The notes beneath the pieces are model-generated. The model made no database searches and was not told where the DNA came from. It was given only the letters and a program-made list of their open reading frames with translations. Shown here piece by piece: positions 45,540 through 55,532 of a stretch of 64,000 bases of DNA. The DNA is from Acidobacteriota bacterium (GTDB taxonomy: Bacteria; Acidobacteriota; Thermoanaerobaculia; Multivoradales; SZUA-115). The position numbers were made by a program, and so were the translations under genes. Where the stretch lies: positions 30,436-94,435 of the forward strand of contig JAJRVQ010000179.1 in the NCBI GenBank assembly GCA_024277255.1. Reading direction: 5' to 3'. Numbering within the stretch: the first letter of the stretch is position 1; each line of letters begins with the position of its first letter.

Positions 45540-48500
45540 GTGCGTACCCTCTCCTCACTGATCGCCGTACTGTCTTTCCTTCTCGCTTCGCCAGCCGCGG
45601 CGGATCTCGGTGGCGCCCGTCTCCAGATTGCCGGCACACGACTGACGGTTTCGCCGCAAAGCCAGACCGTTCCGTTTGACACCGCGACGGTGATCAACAC
45701 GACTCTCCAGGGTTTCGACCCAGCCCTGGGAGCCTTGCCGAGTGGCTTGCGAGTGCTGGCTGACTTCACCGGTCCGGAGGTGGAAGGTGTCCTGACACTT
45801 TCGGCTTCGCCCAATGAGCCGTTGCGAATTCCGCGGCTGCGGCTCGAAGGCGAGTACCTGGTGGAGAACATCCGGTTGGTGGACGGCGGCGAACTCCTGG
45901 CCTACGCCGAGCCGCGCTCAGCCACGGTGCGGGTGACCCAAGTGCTGGTGACCTCGGTGACTTCCCGCCCGCTGACGCTGCCCGAGCTTCAGGGCTATGG
46001 CGTGGTGATCGATCCCGACAACTTCCAGGCCTTCGACCTCGCATTCGGCTTCGCCATCGGCGACGGCGGAGCGATCGACTATGAGTTTCACCTGCCGGTG
46101 ATCTATGACACGTTCACCGGCCGGCCAACAATTCTGCAAAACGTGATCGGCCACTTGCCAGGACCGAGTGCGGCCTCCACCCAGCGCTTCCAGCCGCCGC
46201 GCATCCAGCCCTTTGTCCTGCGACTTGACGAAAGTGGCTCCGGGGTCGCGGCCTCCGGCGGTTGTACAAATCTCTTTGGCGGATGTGGTGAGAACAGCCC
46301 GGTCGTTCTGCCCGGTGCGATTGTCTTTCCGACCGATCTCTCCCTGCTCCATCAGTTTTTCTCTGTGGTCTTGTTGGCCACCAACGGTGCTCCGGCCGGC
46401 GACGTGCTCGAGATCCGCGACCTGACCGCGCGGGTGAGTCTGCCACCCGCGCTGCGCCTGGCCGAGACCGAGCCACCGACCTATCTCGGCACCCCGGTGC
46501 CGGTGCGGCTGCCGGGAGCCGATGGCATTCTTGGCACCGCCGACGATCTCAGCGTGTTGATCGCGCAGGCAACCGGCCAGGCGGAAGTCCTGGTCGAAGC
46601 GATGGCCGAAGGCACCCACATTGTCGAATTCGATCTGGCCGGCACCTTGCACGGCCTCCCCCAGGGTCCACGCCCGATTCGTGGCAAGGCCCGTGGAGCC
46701 GTGGCGGTGCGCGATCCGAGCCTGGCGATCACCGTCAGCCATCCCGATGTGGTGCGCGTGGGTGAGGAGTATTCGCTGCTCTTGACGGTGACCAATACCG
46801 CCGCGGCGCCGGCCATTGCCATCACCTTGGAGCTGGACCCCGCCGGCCTGGTCGGGGTCGAAGCGGTAGCCGGTACAGCCACCTCTCAAACCATTGCGAG
46901 TTTGGACCACGGCGACGCCGCGGTGGTGGAGTTTCGGCTGCGGCCGCTGGTGACCGGCCCGGTCATTGCCAGTGCTGCGCGGGTTGGCAATATCGTGGCT
47001 CCGACCTTCCAGCTGACGGTCGGCGTGGGGGAGAGAGGTATTCCACTTTCGCCGACCTCGATTCTGCTTCCGCGATCGACCGAAAACCTGCCCGCGTCGC
47101 TGGTGAGCAGTGCTCTGCGCCTGCTGGGGCTCGGCCTTTCACTCGCCAGTGCGCCGCTCTCGGCGATCAACGATGACCTTCCTCGGGTCGACCGCGCGGC
47201 GGTGGACGAGCGCGTTTATCAGCTGACACAGGCAGGGCGCTACCTCGCCTTGGGGGACGATCTGTTCGACAGCGCGGCCATGCTGGTGGCCGAGTGGACG
47301 GGCGCCCGCGACGGTGATTGGGAATGGGATCGGCTCCGGCGCACGACCCAAGCGGGAGGCGAGGTCGCCAGCCAGCTGGCCACCATCCTGGCGGCGCAAG
47401 AGCCGTCGGCGCAACTGGCTTTCGATCGCTTGGGGCAACAGCTGGCGCCGCTGGCCCCCTTTGTCGGCGCGCTGGCGAGCGACGCGGGAGTGCGGCTCGA
47501 AGTGGCCAGCCGCACCAGTGGCAAGCTACTGGCGGGGCTGCCGGCGGATGCGGGCCGCCAACGCGACCTTCCATTCGGTGAACTTCTCCCTCTCAACGGA
47601 GCCGAACTAGCGCTGGTTACGGTCCTCGAACCGGGCGGCTACGAAGTCCGCATGAGGCGCCCGACCGGCGTCGGGATGGCCGATCTAACCCTCCTCGTAC
47701 CGGGTCTGGGCAGCGCCGGGCCGCGCAAGGTGAAGTTCGCCAACGTCAACTTGCCGGCGGGTGCTGTCGCCACAGTGCGCTTTGTCGCCACCGATACCAG
47801 TTTTTCTTTGCAGGTCGACCTCGACGGCGACGGCACCGCGGACGCCACGAACTCCGGCCTCGTCACACCGTTGCCGTCGCGCTCTTTCGAGGTCGTGGCG
47901 GCGGTTCAACGCACCGACACCGATGCCTCCGGCCATCTGGTGGAAGTCCTCTTCTCGGCCGACGTCGATCTGTCCAGCTTCGCTCCGGTTGATCCGACCC
48001 ATTTCGAGCTGCCGGGAAACCTCTCCAACGGCGGCTTGAACGAGGCCGAAAGCGAGATCGTTCTGGCCTTCGGCAACGGCGCCGGCCGGCTGCGAGGCAC
48101 GCGACTGGTTCGGGTGGCGTTCAGCAACCCGCTCGATCCCTTTGCCAGCGACCCACTGACGGTGCGCAACGTGACCTCGGCCGGTGGCGAGAGCCTGCTG
48201 GCGCAAACGGTGGCTCTGCTGCGCACTTCCCAGCAACCCGGCGGCCCGGTCGAGGGCCAGGTGGTGGGCGCTGACGGCACACCGGTGGCCGGAGCCACGG
48301 TGCTGCTGTGGGAGGTGGATATCTGCCTCCACTGCCGCGACTACTGCCAGCGCCACAAGACGGCCGCCGCGGTCGCCGACGCAGCGGGCCACTACCGTTT
48401 CGACTATGTGCGCCAGACCGCGTGCACCGATTTGTTCGAGGTGGAAGCCTTCGACCTGGCGACCGGCGACCATGTCTTGGCGCAGTCGCGTATGCGGTTG

Positions 48501-51500
48501 GGTGCGGTGCCGGGCATCACCCCGCCACCGGCCCCAGCCCAGGTTGATCTGCGCATGTTCGGCCGCGGCACGGTGCGCGGCACCGTCACCTTCGAGGATG
48601 GATCGATACCGGCTCGGGCCGAGGTTGTCGCCTATCAGGCGGCGCGCGGCGAAGGGCAGAGCGCGACGGTGGACCCGGTGACCGGCCTCTACGAGTTGCG
48701 GGATCTTCCCGTCGGTACGATAAGCCTGGTGGCGACCGACGGCGAGGGGACCTTTACCTTCGCCACCGAAGAGCTGGCCAGCGCCGGCGCTACCACGACA
48801 CGGGACTTCACCCTCCTGCGGCTGGCTCCCCCGCCCACCGCTCAACTCGACGGCACGGTGGTGGCCGCCGATCTCACAACCCCGGTTTCCGACGCCTTCG
48901 TCGCCCTCTATGTCGATGGCCAGCTGGTCGCCGTGCAGCGCTCGGACGAGGACGGTGCCTTCTTCTTCGGCGTCGTCCCGGCCGGCGTGGCCGAGATCGA
49001 GGCCTTCGACGGTGCCAGCGGCTTGACCGGCGGCAGCCTCTTCTTCGATCTGTTTCCCGATCAACGGACCTCGGTGCAAGTTCCTTTGCTCGATGAGCGA
49101 GGAGCCGTCGAGGGATACGTCAGCCAGCAACAGCTCGGCGCCTCGCTGCCCATCGCTGGAGCCATCGTCTACGTCGACGGCTCGCCGCTCAACACGCTCA
49201 CCGACGCCCAGGGCTACTACCGCCTCGAAGGGGTGCGCGCCGGCATCCGCCGGCTGGTCGCCGCCGACCCGGCCACCGGTCTGCGCACTTCCGACAAGGT
49301 GACCATCCAGCCACCCACGGCGCAGAATCTCGATCCGGTGGCGCGGCTCGACCTCACCATTCCCCTGGACATCGAGGGTGGACTGACCGGTCTCGTTCTC
49401 GACTTCGACGGCAACCCCGTCCCCAACGCCACCGTCCATCTGGCCTCCGGTCCGGTCAACTGGTACCACGAGACCACCACCGACCTGGCCGGCCGCTTCG
49501 CCATCCCGGGGCTGCGCCCGGGCCTCTATGAGATCCACGCCTTCCGCGGCACGGAGGGCACGAGCACCACGGTCGAGATCGAGTACGCCGGCCACACGCC
49601 TTCGGCCACGCTCCAGTTCCGCAAGGGGTCCATCGAGGTTTGCGTCATGGCCCGCGACGCCCAGGGTGCCCTGGTTCCCTTCCCGGGGACGGTGGCGCTC
49701 TACTACCAGACGACCGTCGTGCGCTTCGGCCTGGTCGGCCTCGACACCCAGCAGCGTTTCCTGCAAACCGGCCAAAACGGCTCGCCGCAACATTGCGGAT
49801 TGCTGAGCGACGTTCTTGCCGGTCGCTACGAGATCTATGCCGACAACCCCTTCGGCGGCTCGGCCCACGTCGGCGGTACTCTGGTCGCACACGGACAGGC
49901 CATTCACCACGAGGTGGAAATTGACTCCCCAGGCTCGATTCGCGGTCGGGTCTTGCTACCCGATGGCATAACCCCGGCGGTGGGAGCCGAGGTGACCCTG
50001 GCCGATCCGAGCTTCGCCGGCGGTCAAACCGTGACGGCGGGCGAAGATGGCGAATTCCTCTTCGCCCTGGTGGCTCCCCAGCACGCCAGCATGGCGCTCG
50101 ATGCCGACTATCGTGCCGGCCTGCTCTTCCGCCAGGCGCGCACTCGAGTGGTGCTCAATCGCTCCGGCCAACAGATTGAAGATATCGAGATCGTGCTGCC
50201 CATCCAGGGCACCGTCACCGGCACGGTTGTCGATAGCTTCGGTAACGCCGTGGCCGGCGCCGTGGTGACCTTGAAGGAACAGGACTACCCGCGCCGCACC
50301 TTGGAGGCCAACGCCGATGGCCAGGGCGCCTACTCCTTCATCAACGTCTTCGCCGGTGACCTGGCGCTGAGCGCACAGGCGCCGACGCTGGGCGGGCTGG
50401 GCGGCAAGAGCTCCGCCGAGATCCTCCAAGAGGGCGAGGTGGTCATCGCCGACATCGCGCTAGAGGAAACCGCCGAGCTGAGCGGCCAGATCTTCACCCC
50501 GACCGATGGCTCCACCGTCAGCGGTGCCGAAGTGCAACTCCTGCGCGGCGGCCGACTGATCGACCGCGCCACTTCCGACCCGCAAGGTCGCGTCCACTTC
50601 CCCTTGCTGCCCTTGACCACCACGGGCCCCACCTACGAGCTGTGCGTCCTCGATCCGGCCAGCGGACGGCAGGGCAGCCTCACCAACATCGAGCTGACCG
50701 CCAACGGCCAGCTGCTCGATGTGGCGGTAACCCTCGAAGCCCGAGCAACGGTCCTCGGCACGCTGAGCGAGCCCGCCTCGGGTGGAACCGTCCCTGGAGC
50801 CACGGTGCGACTTTCCACCCATTCGCTGATTCCACTCACCACCTTCAGCAGCACCGACATCCAAGGGAACTTCTCCTTCGGCGGCGTGCCGGAGGGCAGC
50901 TTCGATCTGCTGGCCATGGAGCCGGCGCCCGGCCGGCGACGGGCCTTCGGTGCCGGCGCGGTGACGGCGGAAGATGTTCCGGTGACCGTCGACCTGGTGC
51001 TCGAAGGCACCGGCAGTGTCGAGGGTAACGTGCTCGCCCCAGTTGGTGCTGCGGCGGGTCTCTTTGCCAATCCCAACGCCCGCGTCTTGCAGGATGGCAG
51101 AGTCGTTGGCGCCACCTTGAACAACCCCTTCCGCTTCGACGGCCTGATCGTCGGCCGCCCCTTCACCCTGATCGCCGACGAGATCGCCGGCCCCCATTCG
51201 GGCAGTGCCCAAGGGACGATCAACCAACAGGGGGAGGTACTCACCCTCGACATCACCATGATGCCGGTCGGTACGGCCACCGTGCGGGTGGTCGAGGCCG
51301 ATGGCCTGACCCCGGTCACCGGGGCCGACATCACGATGACCAGCTCCGGCTTCTACGGCTTCACCCGCTACCTCGGCAACACCGGCGCCTCCAACGAGAT
51401 CACCTTTACCGAAGTGGGGGAGGGTCGCCTGCTCGCCTATGCTACGCAGGGCCAACTCAAGGGTTCCGTCGTCGGCACTCTGACCCTCGATGGCGAGACG

Positions 51501-54500
51501 GTGGTGCTCACCGTCGTCCTGGAGCCGGCCGACAGTGTCACCGGCGGCGTCCTTCTCTCCGACGGCGCGACCCCGGCAGCCGGCGCCACCGTAGTGCTCC
51601 ACGCCATTGCCGGGCGAACCTTCACCACCCTGGCCGACAGCTCCGGCCTCTTCCGATTCCCCGCCGTGCCGATCGGCCCCTTCACCGTGGAACTCCAAGA
51701 GAACCTCGGCCCCGGCTTCCGGGAGGTCACAGGGAGCCTCGATCTACAGCCGGATGGCACCGTTACCGGCGGCCAAGTGGGAACCTTGATTCTCGACGAC
51801 TTCGATCCACAGGTGGTCTCGATCTCCCCTGCCAACGGCACCACCGGTGTGGCGACCACCACTTCAGCGGTGATCGAGTTCAGCGAGCCGATTCAAAACT
51901 GCGCCTCGCACGGTCATCCCGAGTCCTGCGTACAGATTCGGCTGATCAACGGTGCCTCTATCCCCGGCGGGAGCTATCTCTGGTCAGCGGACGGCAAGAC
52001 CTTGACCCTGACCCCGCCCACGCCGCTGGCTAGCTCCACGGCGTACGAGGTGCGGGTTTGGGAGGGCCGCAACTACGACTTGGCGGGGCGCAAGCTCCCG
52101 GCACGTGCGGTCAGCCTGTTCACCACCGCCGATGTCTTACCGCCGGTGGTCATCGCCTCTCTCCCCGCTTCGGGAGCCAACCAGGTGGCGACCGACAGCC
52201 AGCTGCAAATCACCTTCTCCGAGCCGGTGGCCGCCGCGTCGCTCTCCGGCGCCGGTCTCCAGCTGACCGACTTGACCAGCGGAACCGGCATCACCACCAC
52301 CTTCCTGCCGGTGATCGGTTGGGCGCGGCAGTTCACCGTCAGTCCGCAGAGTTTGCTGGCCACGGACCACCAGTATCGCCTGACCGTTTCGGGCGCCACT
52401 GACACCAGCGGCAACACGATCGCCCCCGCGGCGCAGATCGACTTCTGGACTCTCGACACCCTCGCCCCGCAACTGGTGAGTTCCACCCCTGCCGCCGGCA
52501 CCGCCGCCACGGCCGGGGATCTCGTCACCATCAGTGCCGAGGTCGTCGATGAACGCGGCGTGGCCAGCGTCTCCCTCTCCTTCGGCGGGCGCAGCGTCGA
52601 ACTGACCTCGCCCAACGGCGGAGGCGATTTCTACGCAGCGACCTTCCCGGCGCCGGCGGTGGCCGTGGCGGGGCCGCAACCGGTCACCGTCGCTGCCACC
52701 GACCTCTTCGGCAACACCGCCAGCTGGCAGTGGAACCTCCAGCTTTCGCCCAACCCCAACCTCGATCCACCGGTCGCACGGTGGGCCTCCTGCCTCAGCG
52801 ACGGCGACCGGGTGGTGGCCGGTGTGCCGTTCAGCCTGGGGATTGAGCTGGCCGACGACGAAGGGATCGATCTCTACCGCTTGCGGGTGGACGCTCAGCT
52901 GGTCGAGACGGTGATCGCCGGTGGCGAGACCTCGATCAGCGACTCATTCCTCTGGACACCTCCGGCGAGCGCCGCACCGGGCACTCCCTTCGCCCTCACC
53001 CTGGAGGCTGTCGACTTCGCTGGCAACCTCAGTGCCGTGCCGCTGAGCGTCCAGGTGGTCGAAGTTCCCGTGTGGAACGGCAACAACCTTATCCCCGGCT
53101 CGCTCTCCGGTGCCCTGGCCCTGCCGGCGGGCGACTACACGCTCAGCGCCAGCGCTCTGAATCTCGACAAACTGCTCCTCCTAGACGGAGCGCAGGTCAG
53201 CTACAGCGGACTCAGCTCCACCCTCGACCTCAACGTCAACGGTGAGATGCGCCTCCAATGTGGTGCCCTGCTCGACCTTTCGGGCCGCGGCTTGCCGGCC
53301 CAGCCCTCCGGCCAACCGGGGCTGGCGCCCGCCGGCATCGCGGCGGCGATTCCACCCGACGCCGGAGGCAGCCACGGTGGCCGCGGCTCGATCGACGAGG
53401 CCAACCTCGCCGCCGGCGGCCAGCTGGGCGAGAGCTACGGCAGCCTCTCCACGCCGCTGTTACCTGGAGCGAGCGGCGCCGCCGCCATCGCCACCGGCGT
53501 CACCGCCGGCAGTGGCGGCGGGGCGCTACGGCTCGGGGTCGGCGAGCTGGTCCTCGGCGGTCGCATCGCGGCGCGCGGCGAGGATGTCTTCGCCGGGGCC
53601 GGTGCCGGCGGCAGCGTGCTGATTAGCGCCACCACCTTGCGCGGCGGCGGCGAGATCGACGTCTCCGGCGGCAACGCCCTGGCCACCTTCGGCGATATCA
53701 CCGGCGACGGAGCTGGCGGTGGCGGCCGGGTGGCGCTCTATGTCAGCGCCTCGATGAACTTCGACCCGGCGACGCAGGTGCGCGTCGCCGGTGGCGCAAC
53801 CTCCTTCTGGGCGGCGGGTGTGACCGGTGAGCACTACGCGGAATCGGGCACGCTCTACGTGCAGGATCCGAGTTCGCTTCTAGGTCGTCTGCTGTTGAGC
53901 AACGGACTCACCGAGGCAGGCCAGTCTCGGCTGGCTGCGGCCACCCTCCTGCCCGCGCTGGGCACGGGTGCTGTGCTCTCCCTCGCTCCCGCCGGTGCGG
54001 ACAGCTGGCTCACCGGTAGCGCCCCCTTCCTGCCTCGCTGGCAAGGTAGCTGGGTGGTCCTCGAAGATGCGGCCGGAGCCTCCCTGGGCGCCTTCCAGGT
54101 CACCGAGATCGATCCCCAGGGCTCTTCCATCCGGCTCAGCGCAGCGGCTGCCGCAACCGGCGCCGCGACCTATCGCGGCGAGTACCGCTTCGACACCATC
54201 GAACTGCGTCACGGAGCCGGCCTCGACGCCACCGACGTGGTGCGCGGTGGCGATCTGCTAGTGGCGGCCGGCGAGGTGACGTTGGGTCTCGTCGAGGCCG
54301 ACAACCTCACCGTCGCCAGCGGTGCCACCCTCATGCCCACCGCCAGCGGCGTGCTCGAAATCCACGCCGCGGCCACCGTCACCGTGGAGCCGGGAGCGGC
54401 GCTGGATGCGTCCTTCCAAGGCTACTTCGGCGGTCGCGGGACTACTTGGACCGGTGAGGCCCCTGTCTTCGTCGCCGGCGCCGGTCGCAACGCCTTCGGC

Positions 54501-55460
54501 ACTGGCAACGGCGGCAGTCACGGCGGCTTGGGGATCACCCAGCGCGGCGTGGAAGGGGCGGGTGAGATCTACGACAGTCTCTACGATCCCCGCCTCGGCG
54601 GCGGCGGCGGTGCCAAAGGGGTAGGGACCCTGACCTCGCAGGTCGGGGGGCCAGGCAGTGGTGTGGTGCTCGTCGAAGCCAACACTCTGGTGCTCGACGG
54701 CACCATCCTCGCTCGCGGCACGACGACCGGCCCCGTTCCGTTCCGTCCCGAAGTGGCCGCCGGCGCCGGCGGCAGCGTCAACCTGCGCCTCACTTCCTTC
54801 TTGGGCACTGGCACGATCGATGCCTCCGGCGGCGACAACCTGCGCCGCACCGCCAGCTGCGCGACCATGTCCGGCGCCGCCGGCGGTGGCCGCTTGGCCC
54901 TCTACGCCGATAATGCCGAACTCTTCGACGCCCTGGCCCGAGTGACAGTGGCCGGCGGCTTCCGCGACTGCGCCCTCAACGCGGTGGCCGGCGCCGACGC
55001 CTCGCCGGGGACGATCTACCTCCTCGACACCAACGCCGCCGGCACCGCCTTCGGCGAACTGATCGTCGCCCGCTCTTCGGCCGAGCAGCTTCTGGCCAAC
55101 ACCGTCCTGCCGCGGCTCGGCTCGGGACTGGTGGCCAACCCGCAGCCCGATACCACCGATCCCACCGCCCTGTGGATCGAGCCCAACGACCCGGCCGAAC
55201 TCTTCGACCTGGGTGTGACCGGCATGTGGGTACGCACCGCCTCGGGCGACTTCCGGGTCATCGACCAGTCCGCCGATCGGCGGCGGCTGTTGCTGGCCGG
55301 TGCCGCCGGCCAGATCGTTGCCGGCGAGAGCTACAACGGCCTCTACAAGTTGGACCGGCTGACCCTGCGCGGCGCCGTCACCGTGGAATTCCGCGACCTG
55401 GCCGAAATCGGCGTCGTCGACGACGAGGGCGGCCTGTCGCAAGTGATCTTCCTGCCCTAG
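45540..55460 (+). CDS. Giant secreted multidomain protein: repeated CnaB/carboxypeptidase-regulatory-like domains, SbsA-type Ig-like domains, two glycine-rich modules
   Basis: Signal peptide VRTLSSLIAVLSFLLASPAAA; repeated GxVxxxDGxxVxGAxVxL...DxxGxFxFxxVxxG units; DPQVVSISPANGTTGVATTTSAVIEFSEPI (Big_5-like). Start chosen as GTG 45540 with GGGAG upstream (track uses TTG at 45504). Confidence 0.85.
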   Translation: MRTLSSLIAVLSFLLASPAAADLGGARLQIAGTRLTVSPQSQTVPFDTATVINTTLQGFDPALGALPSGLRVLADFTGPEVEGVLTLSASPNEPLRIPRLRLEGEYLVENIRLVDGGELLAYAEPRSATVRVTQVLVTSVTSRPLTLPELQGYGVVIDPDNFQAFDLAFGFAIGDGGAIDYEFHLPVIYDTFTGRPTILQNVIGHLPGPSAASTQRFQPPRIQPFVLRLDESGSGVAASGGCTNLFGGCGENSPVVLPGAIVFPTDLSLLHQFFSVVLLATNGAPAGDVLEIRDLTARVSLPPALRLAETEPPTYLGTPVPVRLPGADGILGTADDLSVLIAQATGQAEVLVEAMAEGTHIVEFDLAGTLHGLPQGPRPIRGKARGAVAVRDPSLAITVSHPDVVRVGEEYSLLLTVTNTAAAPAIAITLELDPAGLVGVEAVAGTATSQTIASLDHGDAAVVEFRLRPLVTGPVIASAARVGNIVAPTFQLTVGVGERGIPLSPTSILLPRSTENLPASLVSSALRLLGLGLSLASAPLSAINDDLPRVDRAAVDERVYQLTQAGRYLALGDDLFDSAAMLVAEWTGARDGDWEWDRLRRTTQAGGEVASQLATILAAQEPSAQLAFDRLGQQLAPLAPFVGALASDAGVRLEVASRTSGKLLAGLPADAGRQRDLPFGELLPLNGAELALVTVLEPGGYEVRMRRPTGVGMADLTLLVPGLGSAGPRKVKFANVNLPAGAVATVRFVATDTSFSLQVDLDGDGTADATNSGLVTPLPSRSFEVVAAVQRTDTDASGHLVEVLFSADVDLSSFAPVDPTHFELPGNLSNGGLNEAESEIVLAFGNGAGRLRGTRLVRVAFSNPLDPFASDPLTVRNVTSAGGESLLAQTVALLRTSQQPGGPVEGQVVGADGTPVAGATVLLWEVDICLHCRDYCQRHKTAAAVADAAGHYRFDYVRQTACTDLFEVEAFDLATGDHVLAQSRMRLGAVPGITPPPAPAQVDLRMFGRGTVRGTVTFEDGSIPARAEVVAYQAARGEGQSATVDPVTGLYELRDLPVGTISLVATDGEGTFTFATEELASAGATTTRDFTLLRLAPPPTAQLDGTVVAADLTTPVSDAFVALYVDGQLVAVQRSDEDGAFFFGVVPAGVAEIEAFDGASGLTGGSLFFDLFPDQRTSVQVPLLDERGAVEGYVSQQQLGASLPIAGAIVYVDGSPLNTLTDAQGYYRLEGVRAGIRRLVAADPATGLRTSDKVTIQPPTAQNLDPVARLDLTIPLDIEGGLTGLVLDFDGNPVPNATVHLASGPVNWYHETTTDLAGRFAIPGLRPGLYEIHAFRGTEGTSTTVEIEYAGHTPSATLQFRKGSIEVCVMARDAQGALVPFPGTVALYYQTTVVRFGLVGLDTQQRFLQTGQNGSPQHCGLLSDVLAGRYEIYADNPFGGSAHVGGTLVAHGQAIHHEVEIDSPGSIRGRVLLPDGITPAVGAEVTLADPSFAGGQTVTAGEDGEFLFALVAPQHASMALDADYRAGLLFRQARTRVVLNRSGQQIEDIEIVLPIQGTVTGTVVDSFGNAVAGAVVTLKEQDYPRRTLEANADGQGAYSFINVFAGDLALSAQAPTLGGLGGKSSAEILQEGEVVIADIALEETAELSGQIFTPTDGSTVSGAEVQLLRGGRLIDRATSDPQGRVHFPLLPLTTTGPTYELCVLDPASGRQGSLTNIELTANGQLLDVAVTLEARATVLGTLSEPASGGTVPGATVRLSTHSLIPLTTFSSTDIQGNFSFGGVPEGSFDLLAMEPAPGRRRAFGAGAVTAEDVPVTVDLVLEGTGSVEGNVLAPVGAAAGLFANPNARVLQDGRVVGATLNNPFRFDGLIVGRPFTLIADEIAGPHSGSAQGTINQQGEVLTLDITMMPVGTATVRVVEADGLTPVTGADITMTSSGFYGFTRYLGNTGASNEITFTEVGEGRLLAYATQGQLKGSVVGTLTLDGETVVLTVVLEPADSVTGGVLLSDGATPAAGATVVLHAIAGRTFTTLADSSGLFRFPAVPIGPFTVELQENLGPGFREVTGSLDLQPDGTVTGGQVGTLILDDFDPQVVSISPANGTTGVATTTSAVIEFSEPIQNCASHGHPESCVQIRLINGASIPGGSYLWSADGKTLTLTPPTPLASSTAYEVRVWEGRNYDLAGRKLPARAVSLFTTADVLPPVVIASLPASGANQVATDSQLQITFSEPVAAASLSGAGLQLTDLTSGTGITTTFLPVIGWARQFTVSPQSLLATDHQYRLTVSGATDTSGNTIAPAAQIDFWTLDTLAPQLVSSTPAAGTAATAGDLVTISAEVVDERGVASVSLSFGGRSVELTSPNGGGDFYAATFPAPAVAVAGPQPVTVAATDLFGNTASWQWNLQLSPNPNLDPPVARWASCLSDGDRVVAGVPFSLGIELADDEGIDLYRLRVDAQLVETVIAGGETSISDSFLWTPPASAAPGTPFALTLEAVDFAGNLSAVPLSVQVVEVPVWNGNNLIPGSLSGALALPAGDYTLSASALNLDKLLLLDGAQVSYSGLSSTLDLNVNGEMRLQCGALLDLSGRGLPAQPSGQPGLAPAGIAAAIPPDAGGSHGGRGSIDEANLAAGGQLGESYGSLSTPLLPGASGAAAIATGVTAGSGGGALRLGVGELVLGGRIAARGEDVFAGAGAGGSVLISATTLRGGGEIDVSGGNALATFGDITGDGAGGGGRVALYVSASMNFDPATQVRVAGGATSFWAAGVTGEHYAESGTLYVQDPSSLLGRLLLSNGLTEAGQSRLAAATLLPALGTGAVLSLAPAGADSWLTGSAPFLPRWQGSWVVLEDAAGASLGAFQVTEIDPQGSSIRLSAAAAATGAATYRGEYRFDTIELRHGAGLDATDVVRGGDLLVAAGEVTLGLVEADNLTVASGATLMPTASGVLEIHAAATVTVEPGAALDASFQGYFGGRGTTWTGEAPVFVAGAGRNAFGTGNGGSHGGLGITQRGVEGAGEIYDSLYDPRLGGGGGAKGVGTLTSQVGGPGSGVVLVEANTLVLDGTILARGTTTGPVPFRPEVAAGAGGSVNLRLTSFLGTGTIDASGGDNLRRTASCATMSGAAGGGRLALYADNAELFDALARVTVAGGFRDCALNAVAGADASPGTIYLLDTNAAGTAFGELIVARSSAEQLLANTVLPRLGSGLVANPQPDTTDPTALWIEPNDPAELFDLGVTGMWVRTASGDFRVIDQSADRRRLLLAGAAGQIVAGESYNGLYKLDRLTLRGAVTVEFRDLAEIGVVDDEGGLSQVIFLP

Positions 55461-55532
55461 ATGAGACCACCGACGATGCAACCTCCAGTGACAACAACTC
55501 CGTCCATGACACCTCCAGAAAGCCCGGGAGCG

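Noticed and set aside
47685-49910. 741-aa minus-strand ORF inside the first giant gene
   Set aside because: Shadow ORF with low-complexity composition (DGQRGAELLLADV...); the plus frame has continuous CnaB-like repeats.
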